64,000 nt of DNA from Aeriscardovia sp. GTDB lineage: Bacteria; Actinomycetota; Actinomycetes; Actinomycetales; Bifidobacteriaceae. Below the pieces are notes generated by a model. It was not told the DNA's origin. It did not search any database and saw only the letters and a program-made list of their open reading frames with translations. Shown here one piece after another: positions 28,501 through 37,681 of the stretch; position 1 is the stretch's first letter; each line of letters starts with the position of its first letter. The DNA lies in the NCBI GenBank assembly GCA_017965665.1, contig JAGCPN010000001.1:1-64000 (forward strand), in the 5' to 3' direction. Both the position numbers and the translations under genes were made by a program.

Positions 28501-29441
28501 AGGATCTTGAGTTATCCCCTCTGGAACAGTCTGATTTTCAGAGAAGGGCCCAGAGGGCTATGGATAACCTGGCTACTTACTTAATCGGTGTTGCCACTCC
28601 GTCCAATCCGGAAGGAGTGGAAGAGGTCTTCTCGGAACAGCACTTCGAAGCAACTGTCACGCTGGAAGATATTTTTAAGATCGCAAAAAATACTGATGAG
28701 TTCGGTGAGATTACGTTCCAGGAATTTATAGAAGCTTTAGAAGTTCTGGGTAACTTCGATAATTTAAGTTCAATAAAAGATACAAAGATTCTCCTCAGCG
28801 GAACTATAGATAGGATTGAACGCAGAAAAACTGGAGAGATTTTTGTAGTGGATTACAAAACCGGACACAATCATTTTAATGGAATTGGCAATGTCTCCGA
28901 TTTACAGCTTCTTTGCTATCAACTGCTTCTGTACTTTAGCCACAAGGAAGGATCTTCGCAGTTTAAAGAGGGATATGTTCAGAGGTCTATGATTTTTTCC
29001 CTAGAGCGCGAAGTTTATCCTGCAACAGATAAAGATAAAGATAAAGTGCAGCTTGCAAATTATGGATATTATTTCCAACCCTGCATATTTGACGAAAGCA
29101 ATGGAGGATTAAATGCGTGCCCTATGGATCGCTGCACAAAGAGTAATGCCAATCCAATAACAGGCCACATGCCGAAGATACCTGATGATACTACTAACCG
29201 CGTATTGCAAATCCTACGAAATCAGCTTCCTGAAGGTAATAGCAAAGGGGACTTGAAGAGCTGGCTCCCTTGGGTGTTTTATATGCTTTCCAAGTTCTTC
29301 TTTGCAGTCAGATATATCTGTTCCGACCGGCTGCAAATGAGAGAAATTAAGGATGGCAAAGAGAGCGATGAGCACCTTATTGAAAGAGCAATGACAATTT
29401 ACGGTATGTGTGAGAGCAAGTCCGAAGAGGGAAATGAGTAA
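25539..29441 (+). CDS. adnA: AdnA-like helicase-nuclease subunit, 1300 aa
   Basis: Probable first subunit of an AdnAB-type dimer that resects double-strand breaks for recombination. It has a UvrD-like motor domain with Walker A GRCGVGKTT near residue 29, a degenerate motif II VVDDCQDLN near 264 and GNDDESVQGYKG near 293. A C-terminal RecB-like nuclease carries GTIDRIERRK and VVDYKTGH near residue 1104, with cysteines (CIFD, CPMDRC) near 1182-1197 that may bind an Fe-S cluster. Mycobacterial AdnA also has an altered motif II, which supports the assignment. It overlaps adnB by 8 bases. The gene is AT-richer than its surroundings. Confidence 0.85.
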   Translation: MSDSLSLDEAVEKARETIEKGGAVRFSGRCGVGKTTLCKAILTSYPEFVREGKAFIVAPWNRESADMASYEVLKDVLSTKRGVYSTESRPVKTPDALAFAILEEAQEGVRLLDATTQAKLVAEVLQDHVDYVKNQADRDRDRELEEYLKLSDLSEPGTTYEKFKEVFMTSGFITKLRETFARFNELAIDTSADMKNYADYISDANSKKRAQLTWDMVQKLRKEYADKVKSQYPGFYDNSYMLLECRKQIRDEKVAKGCLPKFIVVDDCQDLNLATFYLLKELHLKGVPVIFVGNDDESVQGYKGAFPDVLSILESGKEFECQSYLLESEYGKASETEFLCNVSNNIGSWFALGPVPKRPGKPLPLPDLAISDYFECKIAENEEEELDFLEHEIMNYMISGKKEEEKSWGDLAIIANSNIFLRKVGKRLLKDRIPFRYTTVSDEALKDSQVVKGMLALMQLSYYAAHMSDERILGQMCKDSYTLAEDALKSPLLASKKTNTSDLFMVRNTLQCILSPLASSGKSDGEEYDRTLQLFPEFRSWADLEEKEFEDKNLNSFFAFLLVYPEEREAIFRNLFGDREEKKGGKLSIHGWMFDQLFELLEDAKQSADDIPELFCKLWEGCGQSHSEDPNSWQKLALEGGPESDEINLWLDQLIRLQHLADISTDEETVPEFCERVSKAYIESDSLASVAPKNDKITLSSPSGVQSKHYKKVWIADLQEGEWNKSAVDDLFLIHLLEATVTAGEVERIAPDCLPSKGGDSLQSRYSIQDKCSYLRAFLVASTRTCGDPTSKTAFVAVNNDTHTPYQLLNVFQDAQSDTRSKWEKCKIKLSEPELRCNTLKGLADYCRLKLVEAEKDGWESDASDAAYALSFLTSKANVKSADPKCWNFMRKVSASEGIERDAEIKISPSQVEGIWNDTMRRVLDSSRYSGPTKSVPQARFGTNVHKCAQQITDAYGRHPENLAKEYAENPESLAERLMGSFRELQKEDLELSPLEQSDFQRRAQRAMDNLATYLIGVATPSNPEGVEEVFSEQHFEATVTLEDIFKIAKNTDEFGEITFQEFIEALEVLGNFDNLSSIKDTKILLSGTIDRIERRKTGEIFVVDYKTGHNHFNGIGNVSDLQLLCYQLLLYFSHKEGSSQFKEGYVQRSMIFSLEREVYPATDKDKDKVQLANYGYYFQPCIFDESNGGLNACPMDRCTKSNANPITGHMPKIPDDTTNRVLQILRNQLPEGNSKGDLKSWLPWVFYMLSKFFFAVRYICSDRLQMREIKDGKESDEHLIERAMTIYGMCESKSEEGNE

Positions 29442-32400
29442 GATGGAAAAATCTAAATCAAGTCGATCAAAAGAACCTTTCAGCGATATACTCAAAAAAA
29501 TCGAGAGTGAAAATAAGCCGACACCGGAACAGACTAAGGTAATTGATTCTGATGTAAAGCATCTGCTAGTGATAGCCGGTGCGGGGAGTGGAAAAACAAC
29601 AACTCTTGTGCGCAGGATATTGGCACTTAGGTACTCTAAGGAGATTCCTCCGCAAAATATATTGGGACTTACTTTTACAGTAAAAGCAACGCGAGAGTTG
29701 GAAAACAAAGCAGTGGAACTTGCGGAAAAGATCTTAAAGGAAGCGAAGGAAGCGACAACAAAACTGCCTTCCGAAGAAATCGGAAACTTGGAAGAATATT
29801 TAGGACCTGAGCAAGGTTCTATTCGAGTTCAAACATATGATGCCTTCATACAGGGGATAGTTAGAGACAATGGGCTTTTAATTGGAATCAACCCGCAAAT
29901 GTCCCTTTTAAGTCCTGCCGGAATTTATCAATGTATAGCGCAGGTATGCGAGGACAACTATGACCTCATAAACCGCTGTTATAATGACATTGCAACTGAG
30001 TATCCTGATTTTCCACTTCCTTCCCTCATTCACAAGGCCGATTCTTTTTCTGAGGATCTGCAGACAAGCATTAAAAAATTTTCTGGACAGGTCTTAAATT
30101 TCCTTATAGATGAAGATCATTTGGATTTCAGCTCTGCATTGCGGGGAGTCAGAGACTGGAATACTAAATGGCTGAAAAAACTTAATGAGCTACTTCAAAA
30201 ACAAAAAGAAACAGAGATAGAAATTTGCGAAAAGGAAAAGCGGACCAATAAAGACAATGAAGCAGCTCAAGAACAAAAAAATCTGGTGAAAGAAGCCAAG
30301 AATGCGCATGATAAAGCAAAAAAGGAACTAACCCGAGTAAAAACCATCATTACAAATATAGAAACGCTCATTTGCGAAGCGCGTCTTCGCGATCTTGTAA
30401 TTGATTTGTCAGAAAAGTATAGCGAAGTAAAGCAAAAGGAAAACTTAGCTGAATTTGGAGATTTTACCCTTTATGCGCTGAAGTTGGTCACAGTGACCGG
30501 TATAGCGCAATTCTACAGAGACAAATACAAATATGTTTTCTTGGATGAGTACCAGGATACTAACCATACCCAGGGCCTTCTATTGAAAAAGTTGTTTGGG
30601 GATGGCGATTCAACTTATGTCACGGCAGTGGGAGATCCCCAACAGGCTATCTATGGATTCCGCGGAAGCGCGCCTGGAGCTTTTGACTATTTTAGAAATA
30701 ACTTCGGAGTAAGTAAGGCACAGGGCAATGAACTTTCTTTATCCACTACTTTCAGAAACAGGGAAAGAGTAGTCAATCTTGCTAATTGCATTACTGGACT
30801 GCACCTTGACAGAGAAGATCAACTAAGTCTTAAGCCGCTACCTGCGGAGAAAAATGACGAAGAAATTTGTGCCCTTGCCTATAAAGATGGGAACGAGGAA
30901 AATTACGGACCTCGAGCCATCTGGGAATTTGTAAACGAAGAAGATTATCAGAAGAAGAAGATAGCAGTTCTTGGACGCAATAATAATGACTTGCCGGCGT
31001 ATAGGGACTTGCTTGAAGAAAAGGGCATCCGTTGCATACTTACCGGGAAGGCGACCTTCGATGCTGAAAATCCGATATCCAGGGATTTGACGTATTTCCT
31101 AGCCGTTTGTTCAGATCCGTTTGCCGTTTATGATACCGAATACCTCCTCACCTCTCCAAGATACGGGCTATCCATGGAAGGGCTACATGTTCTGGCTGAA
31201 GAAGTAAAAAAGAAGAACAGCGATCTTAACAAGTCTTTGGGCCGTAAACTCAACACGGAAGATAGCAAAGCTAAAAGCAATTCATTAAGTCCCGAGCCTC
31301 TCGTTACACTTCCGCTATATCTGGATTTGTATTTGGAGAGAGCATCAGAGAGCTTTAAAAAATTATGCAAAAACAGCGACATTAAAATTCTTGAGAAGTT
31401 CAAGGATGATATGCACGCTGTAAAAGCTGCGATTCCTCAAGGAATAGAGGCCACAGTATCCACTGCATGGAGCGTTCTAGATTTCAACGCGGATGTAGGA
31501 ATTGCAGAATTTTTCGGAAGGCTACCTTACGAAAAATTGACTTTAGATGATGCCTTGGAAGCTGCAAGGAGCTATGAGTCTGATCTTGCAGGCAATCAAA
31601 CTCCGTCTCTTCAGGGCTTTTTAACATGGCTTTCCGATTATGAAAAAGATCACAATCAAAATGCGTCGGGTGAAAACGGGACTGTGGAGTTGATGACAAT
31701 TCATCAGGCTAAAGGCTTGGAGTGGGACGCAGTTGCCGTGGTTGGTATGGACGGAGTTCCAAAACGGGGAAACACTTCTTCACAAGAACTAAGTTTTCGC
31801 GAAGATGGATTTTTGGGGGAAAACAACTTCTGGAAACAGACATGGATTAATTCCTGCAGTGAAATTCCGCAGAACCAAAGGGCGGATCTCAATGATTGTG
31901 ATGAGAGATATCAAGAAGCCTGCAAGGCTTTTAATGATTTATCCGACTTAACTGTTGAAGAACTTTCGGAACGTATCGACGCCCTCTGTCACGCAGAAAT
32001 ACGGCGTGATGAAGTCGAAGAAGCACATACTAGCTATGTAGCCATGACAAGAACAAAAGGCGATCTACTGCTCGTCTCTCAGGTAACGGGCAATTCTGAC
32101 TTTAAAGTAGACAATTTAAGAAAAACCACCTGCACCGGCATGTTTTGGGTAGATGCCGTCAATTTCATTTTGACGGGCAATTGCTGTACAAATACTGATA
32201 GCTCTGCCAATAGTGAGGAATGGAATGAAGGGATAAATGCCTCTTCCACGAAGGAGCATGGATTTGCTATCTACTCCACAGGGGAAAAACTGAAAAAAGC
32301 TTTAGAAAGCCAGCTCAAGCTCCCGCCTGAAGTGAGAGAAGAAGATGAGTACGCATGGCCGCTGCAAATTAAGGAAAAAGGGTGCAGAAACATTCTTGAG

Positions 32401-33171
32401 AAGAGCAGAGATTTTGCAATTCAAATTTCTAGACGACCTGAAAATGAATGGAACGGCGGAGAGCTCTTAAACAAGGCCCAAAGACTTCTGCGTGTTTCAA
32501 AACTGCAAAATAGAGCTCTCAGAGTGGAAAGGACTAAAAGCCTTTCCGGGACTGCCTTACAGGACTTTTTGGCGGATCCGGACAAGGCGCTTAATTCCAT
32601 TCTGAGACCAATGCCTCACTCGTCGAAGAAAGCGGCTGAGGCCGGAACTGAATTTCACGAATGGGCCGCCGCACAGTTAGATCCTTCCAATAACAAACAG
32701 GGTAAGATTGACGGTGAAAATAAAGACGAGATAGCCAAGTGGCAAGAAGTTTTTCTTGCTTCCAAATGGCCGGCCCGCGAGGTATACAGCGTTGAAAAGG
32801 CGTATACCGTGCAGGTTCCCGGGATTTCCGATCCCATTACGGCAAAAATGGATGCCGTTTTCAAGGGCAATTTGAAGGGCGGAGATCTCAACTTCAAGCT
32901 CACTATTGTGGATTGGAAAACGGGCAAAATGCCGAGGGGCAAGGATAGGAAGGAAAAGCTCCTGCAGCTAGATATCTACCGTCTTGTATTGTCCCGGGCA
33001 TTGGACAAGGACATAAACGACATAGATGCGTGCCTTTACTATGTCTCTGCAACATCCGGGGAGAACCCGCAGATAGATGCCGAGGATAAAAGCGAGGATG
33101 AAATCCTCGAAAGAATAATGACAGCAGAGGGATTGTGCGCCCGATCGAATGACGAACAGGAGGGCGAGTAA
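29434..33171 (+). CDS. adnB: AdnB-like helicase-nuclease subunit, 1245 aa
   Basis: Second subunit of the AdnAB pair, with a complete SF1A motor: Walker A IAGAGSGKTTTLVRR near residue 47, FLDEYQDTN near 368, GDPQQAIYGFRGSAPG near 399, MTIHQAKGLEWDAVAVVG near 753 and YVAMTRTKGDLLLVS near 868. The C-terminal nuclease has GTEFHEWAAAQ and TIVDWKTGKMP near 1157. A Lys/Glu-rich coiled-coil insertion occupies about 249-314, between the early motor motifs. I prefer ATG 29434 (8-base overlap with adnA, preceded by GAGGG) over the GTG at 29410. It is longer than the roughly 1100 residues of the mycobacterial protein. Confidence 0.9.
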   Translation: MSKMEKSKSSRSKEPFSDILKKIESENKPTPEQTKVIDSDVKHLLVIAGAGSGKTTTLVRRILALRYSKEIPPQNILGLTFTVKATRELENKAVELAEKILKEAKEATTKLPSEEIGNLEEYLGPEQGSIRVQTYDAFIQGIVRDNGLLIGINPQMSLLSPAGIYQCIAQVCEDNYDLINRCYNDIATEYPDFPLPSLIHKADSFSEDLQTSIKKFSGQVLNFLIDEDHLDFSSALRGVRDWNTKWLKKLNELLQKQKETEIEICEKEKRTNKDNEAAQEQKNLVKEAKNAHDKAKKELTRVKTIITNIETLICEARLRDLVIDLSEKYSEVKQKENLAEFGDFTLYALKLVTVTGIAQFYRDKYKYVFLDEYQDTNHTQGLLLKKLFGDGDSTYVTAVGDPQQAIYGFRGSAPGAFDYFRNNFGVSKAQGNELSLSTTFRNRERVVNLANCITGLHLDREDQLSLKPLPAEKNDEEICALAYKDGNEENYGPRAIWEFVNEEDYQKKKIAVLGRNNNDLPAYRDLLEEKGIRCILTGKATFDAENPISRDLTYFLAVCSDPFAVYDTEYLLTSPRYGLSMEGLHVLAEEVKKKNSDLNKSLGRKLNTEDSKAKSNSLSPEPLVTLPLYLDLYLERASESFKKLCKNSDIKILEKFKDDMHAVKAAIPQGIEATVSTAWSVLDFNADVGIAEFFGRLPYEKLTLDDALEAARSYESDLAGNQTPSLQGFLTWLSDYEKDHNQNASGENGTVELMTIHQAKGLEWDAVAVVGMDGVPKRGNTSSQELSFREDGFLGENNFWKQTWINSCSEIPQNQRADLNDCDERYQEACKAFNDLSDLTVEELSERIDALCHAEIRRDEVEEAHTSYVAMTRTKGDLLLVSQVTGNSDFKVDNLRKTTCTGMFWVDAVNFILTGNCCTNTDSSANSEEWNEGINASSTKEHGFAIYSTGEKLKKALESQLKLPPEVREEDEYAWPLQIKEKGCRNILEKSRDFAIQISRRPENEWNGGELLNKAQRLLRVSKLQNRALRVERTKSLSGTALQDFLADPDKALNSILRPMPHSSKKAAEAGTEFHEWAAAQLDPSNNKQGKIDGENKDEIAKWQEVFLASKWPAREVYSVEKAYTVQVPGISDPITAKMDAVFKGNLKGGDLNFKLTIVDWKTGKMPRGKDRKEKLLQLDIYRLVLSRALDKDINDIDACLYYVSATSGENPQIDAEDKSEDEILERIMTAEGLCARSNDEQEGE

Positions 33172-33190
33172 TCTCTGAAAAGAAGGAATT

Positions 33191-34984
33191 GTGATAAAGA
33201 AACCTAGCAGCAGGCCTCAGCCTGCCGAAAAAACCAACAGAACCCGCAGGAAGCCCATATCGAGAAAGCAGTCGGATTTCCTCAAGAAAAAGCCTGACGA
33301 AGAATTGATAGCCCCTCCCGCCTACAAGCGCGGATCAATGAGGGTTGTGGCCCTGGGGGGCCTCGGAGAAGTCGGCCGGAATATGAACACGATAGAGTAC
33401 AACGGCCAGATCCTCCTGATTGACTGCGGAGTGCTCTTTCCCTCCGAAAAACAGCCCGGAGTTGACCTGATACTTCCGGACTTCGACTATATCCGCCCCC
33501 GCCTCGACAAGATCCAGGCCCTCGTCCTCACCCACGGGCACGAAGACCACATTGGGGCGGTCCCCTACCTTCTCAGGGAGAGGCCCGACATCCCTCTCAT
33601 CGGATCCAAGCTCACCCTCGCCCTGGTGCAGGCCAAGTGCGAAGAATTCAAGCTGAAGCCTAAATGCATAGAGGTCAAAGACGGTCAGGAGGTCAAGGCC
33701 GGAGCGTTCGATCTGAGCTTTATAGCCGTAACCCACTCCATCCCGGACGCCTTGGCCGTCGTGGTCAACACTCCCGCCGGCAAGATCATTGATACCGGCG
33801 ACATGAAGATAGACCCCCTCCCCCTGGACAAGCGCCTGACAAACCTCAGGGCCTTCGCCAAGGAAGGGGAAGAGGGAGTGGACCTTCTGATGATGGACTC
33901 CACTAATGCCGAGGTTCCCGGATTTGTGAAGCCCGAGATTTCCGTAGCCCCCGCCTTGGACCTGGCGTTCTCCCAGGCCAAAGGGAAGATCGTCGTGGCC
34001 AGCTTTTCCAGCCACGTGCACAGGGTCCAGCAGGTCGTAGATATAGCCTGCAAGTACCACAGGCACGTGGTGTTTGTGGGAAGGAGCATGGTCAGAAACA
34101 TGCAGATCGCAGCCGATCTCGGCTACCTCAAGCTCCCCAAGGGCGCGGTCGTGGACATAAAGGACATAGGCAAGTACAGAGACAACCAGCTCGTCTACAT
34201 CTGCACGGGTTCGCAGGGCGAGCCTCTCGCCGCCCTGGGCAGGATCGCCAACGGCGAACACAGGGACATCGAAGTGGGGGACAACGACACCGTGATCATG
34301 GCCAGCTCCCTCATCCCCGGAAATGAGAAGGAAGTTTACGGAATCATAAATAAGCTCGTAAACCTCGGCGCCCGGGTGGTCAACAGGGACAACGCCTCCA
34401 TCCACGTCTCCGGACATGCAGACGAAGGAGAGCTGCTGTACATGTACAACATCGTCCAGCCGCGAAACGCCATGCCGATCCACGGGGAGGCCCGCCACCA
34501 GCTGGCCAACGGCCTTATAGCCATAAAGACCGGAGTGGATCCCAAAAACGTGGTACTCGCCAGGAACGGGGACGTAGTGGATCTGTACAAGTCCAAGGCC
34601 TCCATCGTGGGGTCCGTCCCCTGCCAGTACGTGTACGTGGACGGATCGAGCGTGGGAGAAGTAAGCGAGGAGGAGCTGGAAAAGAGGCGCCTGCTTAGCA
34701 CCGACGGCTACGTTTCCGCCTTTGTGCCAGTCGATCTAAAGAAGTGTAAAGTTGTAGGAGAAGTCAGCGTTTCCGCCAGTCCCCTGTTGCAGCGCGAAAT
34801 CGACCTGAAAAAGATTCAAGCCATAGCCTCCGATGCGGTCGGAGCGGAAATGCAGGGAGGAGAGAAGAACACAAAGAAGCTAGAGCAGGAGCTAAAGCGC
34901 AGCTTGAGCGCATATCTGGGGAGAAATACCCAGAGGAAGCCCATAATCATTCCAGCCGTAAGTTCGGTCGGTACAACAAAATAA
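33191..34984 (+). CDS. rnj: Ribonuclease J
   Basis: A metallo-beta-lactamase/beta-CASP nuclease with endo- and 5'-exonuclease activity in mRNA decay and rRNA maturation. The 597-aa product starts with GTG. The first 50 residues are basic and probably disordered, then come MRVVALGGLGEVGRNMNTIE, the zinc motif VLTHGHEDHIGAVPYL near residue 113, GKIIDTGDMKIDPLPLD, and the beta-CASP region SSHVHRVQQVVD with ASIHVSGHADEGELLY near 410. It follows adnB by 19 bases. The base composition returns to the GC-rich background here. Confidence 0.96.
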   Translation: MIKKPSSRPQPAEKTNRTRRKPISRKQSDFLKKKPDEELIAPPAYKRGSMRVVALGGLGEVGRNMNTIEYNGQILLIDCGVLFPSEKQPGVDLILPDFDYIRPRLDKIQALVLTHGHEDHIGAVPYLLRERPDIPLIGSKLTLALVQAKCEEFKLKPKCIEVKDGQEVKAGAFDLSFIAVTHSIPDALAVVVNTPAGKIIDTGDMKIDPLPLDKRLTNLRAFAKEGEEGVDLLMMDSTNAEVPGFVKPEISVAPALDLAFSQAKGKIVVASFSSHVHRVQQVVDIACKYHRHVVFVGRSMVRNMQIAADLGYLKLPKGAVVDIKDIGKYRDNQLVYICTGSQGEPLAALGRIANGEHRDIEVGDNDTVIMASSLIPGNEKEVYGIINKLVNLGARVVNRDNASIHVSGHADEGELLYMYNIVQPRNAMPIHGEARHQLANGLIAIKTGVDPKNVVLARNGDVVDLYKSKASIVGSVPCQYVYVDGSSVGEVSEEELEKRRLLSTDGYVSAFVPVDLKKCKVVGEVSVSASPLLQREIDLKKIQAIASDAVGAEMQGGEKNTKKLEQELKRSLSAYLGRNTQRKPIIIPAVSSVGTTK

Positions 34985-35007
34985 CTCGTTTTCAATAAGG
35001 AGTGACA

Positions 35008-37620
35008 ATGCCAGGAATGACTTTGACAAGGGTAGAGGCCGCAGCGCGATCCGAAGCCATAAAGAACGTCTCATACGACGTTTACGTGGACATCACCCGC
35101 GGGGAAGAGTTCTTCTTCTCTCAGTCCACCATAAAGTTTGACGCGAACCAGCCTTCTACCTTTTTGGATCTGATAGCTAAAAAAGTCACCTCGGTAGAAT
35201 TGAACGGAGAAGCCATAGACGTTGACAGCGCCGTGGAAGAGGGCAGGATTAATCTGACCGGCCTCTCCGATCACAATGTGGTAACGGTGAAGGCCTTCTG
35301 CCCCTATTCCCACACCGGAGAGGGCCTGCACCGCTCTGTAGATCCCACAGACTCCAAGATTTACCTCTATTCCCAGTTTGAAGTGATGGACTGCAGAAGG
35401 GTTTACGCCTGCTTCGACCAGCCGGACATCAAGGCCACTTTCAACTTTGTAATAGATTCCCCCACTTCCTGGACCGTGCTCTCCACCACCAAGCCCGCCA
35501 ACAGGGTCACTTTGGACAGGAACACCGAAAAGGGTACGACTTCCAAGGGCGTGGAGAGCGTGGACAGGTGGACGTTTGAAACCACCCCTGTGATGTCGAC
35601 GTACCTGACCTCCCTCATAGCCGGCCCCTACGCCGGATGGAAGGTCACCCGCCTCATCGACGGAAAGCACATGGACCTGGGCCTGTACTGCAGGCAGTCC
35701 ATCAAAGACAGCCTCGGCAAGGACGCCTCCTACATCTTCGACGAGACCGAGAAGGGCTTCCGCTTCTACTCCCAGTGCTGGGGCGTGGCATATCCCTACG
35801 GAAAGTATGACCAGATCTTCGTGCCCGAATACAATGCCGGGGCCATGGAGAACATAGCCAACGTCACCGTGAGGGATTCTTACGTCTTCCAGTCCAAGGT
35901 CTCCGGGGCCTTGGAAGACAGGAGGATTACCAGCCTCCTGCATGAGCTGGCGCACATGTGGTTCGGAGACCTTGTCACCATGAAGTGGTGGAACGACCTT
36001 TGGCTCAACGAATCCTTCGCGGAGTTCATGTCCACCCTGTGCGCCGCCGAAGCCACCGAGTGGAAGGACGAGTGGGCGACCTTCGCCTGCGGCGAAAAGA
36101 ACTGGGGCCAGGAGCAGGACCAGCTGCCCACCACCCACCCCATCGTTGCCGATATCAACGATATTTCCGACACCGAGGTCGCCTTTGACGGCATCACCTA
36201 CGCCAAGGGCGCTTCGGTTCTAAAGCAGCTCATGGCATACGTCGGCAGGGAGAACTTCTTCAGGGCCATCAACGCCTACCTGCTCGCCCACGCCTATTCC
36301 AACGCCACCCTCCACGACCTTCTTTCCGAGCTCAACGCTTCCAGCGGCAAGGATTTGGATTCCTGGGCCAAGCTCTGGCTCGAGACCAGCGGGATCAACA
36401 CCCTCGTCACCGAGCTCGAAACCGACCCCGACGGCATCATCACCAGCTTCAAGATCCAGCAGAAGCCTTCCGCCGGCAACGGGGTCCTTCGCCCCCACAG
36501 GATCGAAGTGGGCTTCTACAACCTGGACGACAGGGGCGCCGTCAAGAGGGACTGCATGTTCGATGCGGAAATCAAGCCTGAAGCCGAGACCGAACTCTTC
36601 GAGATAGAAGGGCAAAAGAGGCCTGACTTCATCCTCATAAACGACGAGGACCTCACCTACGCCAAGCTCCGCTTCGACCCGGCCTCCCTCTCCTTCCTCG
36701 AGAAGCACATAGCCGATTTCGAAGATCCCCTCGCCCGCGCCATAACCTGCCTGGCCCTGTGGGATATGACCCGCGACGGAGAATACCCTGCAGAGAAGTT
36801 TGTGAACGTCATCTTCTCCCAGCTCGAGACCGAGACCCAGTCCACGGTCTTCAGCACCATGCTCAAGAACCTGCTCATCGCGGTTCAGGAGTACGTTCCT
36901 TCCGACATCAAGGGCAAGATGCTCGAAGATGCCGGAAAGAGGCTCTGGAAGATGGCCTCCGCAGCCGAAGCCGGAAGCGACCGCCAGTTCCAGCTGGTCA
37001 CGGCCTACCTCACCCTCGGCTCCGATCCCTCCTTCGAGAGCACCGCGAGGGGCCTGCTCGACGGCTCCGTAACCCTGCCCGGGCTCGAAGTCGACAACAA
37101 CATGCGTTGGAGCATCGTGATAGCTCTGGCCCATGTCGGAGCGGTGGACCAAAACGAGATAGACCAGCAGCTTTCCATGGACGAATCTTTGCAGAACAAG
37201 GAGTTTGCCTACAAGGCCAGGGCCATCCAGCCTACCAAGGAAGCCAAGGCGTGGGCGTGGGATCAGGCCATCAACAACCTGAACCTCACCAACTCCCAGC
37301 TGGCCTGCGTGGTGCAGGGCTTTGCGGGAGACGAGGACCCCGAGCTCTACAAGCCCTACGTCGACCTCTACTTTGACAACATCAATTCCATCTGGAGCAA
37401 GAGGACCTTCCACATGGCCGAAACCCTTCTCGGCTCTTGCGTGAGCTACTACAGCCTCTACCCCTACAACGCCCCCAGCGAAGAAGTGGTCGAGGCAGGA
37501 GAGGCCTGGCTCAAGGCCAACCCCGACGCCCCCAAGGCGCTCAAAGGCATAATCGAAGACAACCTCGCCAAGTCCAAGAGGCGCATGGCTGTGGAAAAGT
37601 ACAACAACTCCCTGAAGTAA
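35008..37620 (+). CDS. pepN: Aminopeptidase N (M1 family)
   Basis: A zinc aminopeptidase that trims N-terminal residues from peptides in the cytoplasm. The 870-aa product has the M1 exopeptidase motif NAGAMENIANVT near residue 276 and the zinc site HELAHMWFGDLVTMKWWNDL with the downstream NESFAEF glutamate near residues 311-337. The long helical C-terminal domain follows. I start at ATG 35008, 5 bases after AATAAGGAG; the GTG two codons earlier is too close to that site. A bidirectional terminator follows. Confidence 0.96.
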   Translation: MPGMTLTRVEAAARSEAIKNVSYDVYVDITRGEEFFFSQSTIKFDANQPSTFLDLIAKKVTSVELNGEAIDVDSAVEEGRINLTGLSDHNVVTVKAFCPYSHTGEGLHRSVDPTDSKIYLYSQFEVMDCRRVYACFDQPDIKATFNFVIDSPTSWTVLSTTKPANRVTLDRNTEKGTTSKGVESVDRWTFETTPVMSTYLTSLIAGPYAGWKVTRLIDGKHMDLGLYCRQSIKDSLGKDASYIFDETEKGFRFYSQCWGVAYPYGKYDQIFVPEYNAGAMENIANVTVRDSYVFQSKVSGALEDRRITSLLHELAHMWFGDLVTMKWWNDLWLNESFAEFMSTLCAAEATEWKDEWATFACGEKNWGQEQDQLPTTHPIVADINDISDTEVAFDGITYAKGASVLKQLMAYVGRENFFRAINAYLLAHAYSNATLHDLLSELNASSGKDLDSWAKLWLETSGINTLVTELETDPDGIITSFKIQQKPSAGNGVLRPHRIEVGFYNLDDRGAVKRDCMFDAEIKPEAETELFEIEGQKRPDFILINDEDLTYAKLRFDPASLSFLEKHIADFEDPLARAITCLALWDMTRDGEYPAEKFVNVIFSQLETETQSTVFSTMLKNLLIAVQEYVPSDIKGKMLEDAGKRLWKMASAAEAGSDRQFQLVTAYLTLGSDPSFESTARGLLDGSVTLPGLEVDNNMRWSIVIALAHVGAVDQNEIDQQLSMDESLQNKEFAYKARAIQPTKEAKAWAWDQAINNLNLTNSQLACVVQGFAGDEDPELYKPYVDLYFDNINSIWSKRTFHMAETLLGSCVSYYSLYPYNAPSEEVVEAGEAWLKANPDAPKALKGIIEDNLAKSKRRMAVEKYNNSLK

Positions 37621-37637
37621 AGGAAGAGTTGCAATAG

Positions 37638-37667
37638 AAAAAGGGGCGCCCGAAGGCGCCCCTTTTT
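37638..37667. terminator. Bidirectional terminator between pepN and the aldehyde dehydrogenase gene
   Basis: A 13-bp perfect stem AAAAAGGGGCGCC / GGCGCCCCTTTTT around CGAA. The terminal A and T runs make it usable by the rightward pepN and the leftward gene that ends at 37682. Confidence 0.92.
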
Positions 37668-37681
37668 ATTTCCTTTAAGCC

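Noticed and set aside
33335..34498. 387-codon minus-strand frame opposite the RNase J gene
   Set aside because: Low-complexity translation dominated by Val, Gly, His and Asp, typical of antisense frames; RNase J on the plus strand is certain.
36220..37413. 397-codon minus-strand frame opposite pepN
   Set aside because: Same antisense signature (Val/Gly/Leu-rich), no ribosome-binding site; pepN carries all M1 motifs.
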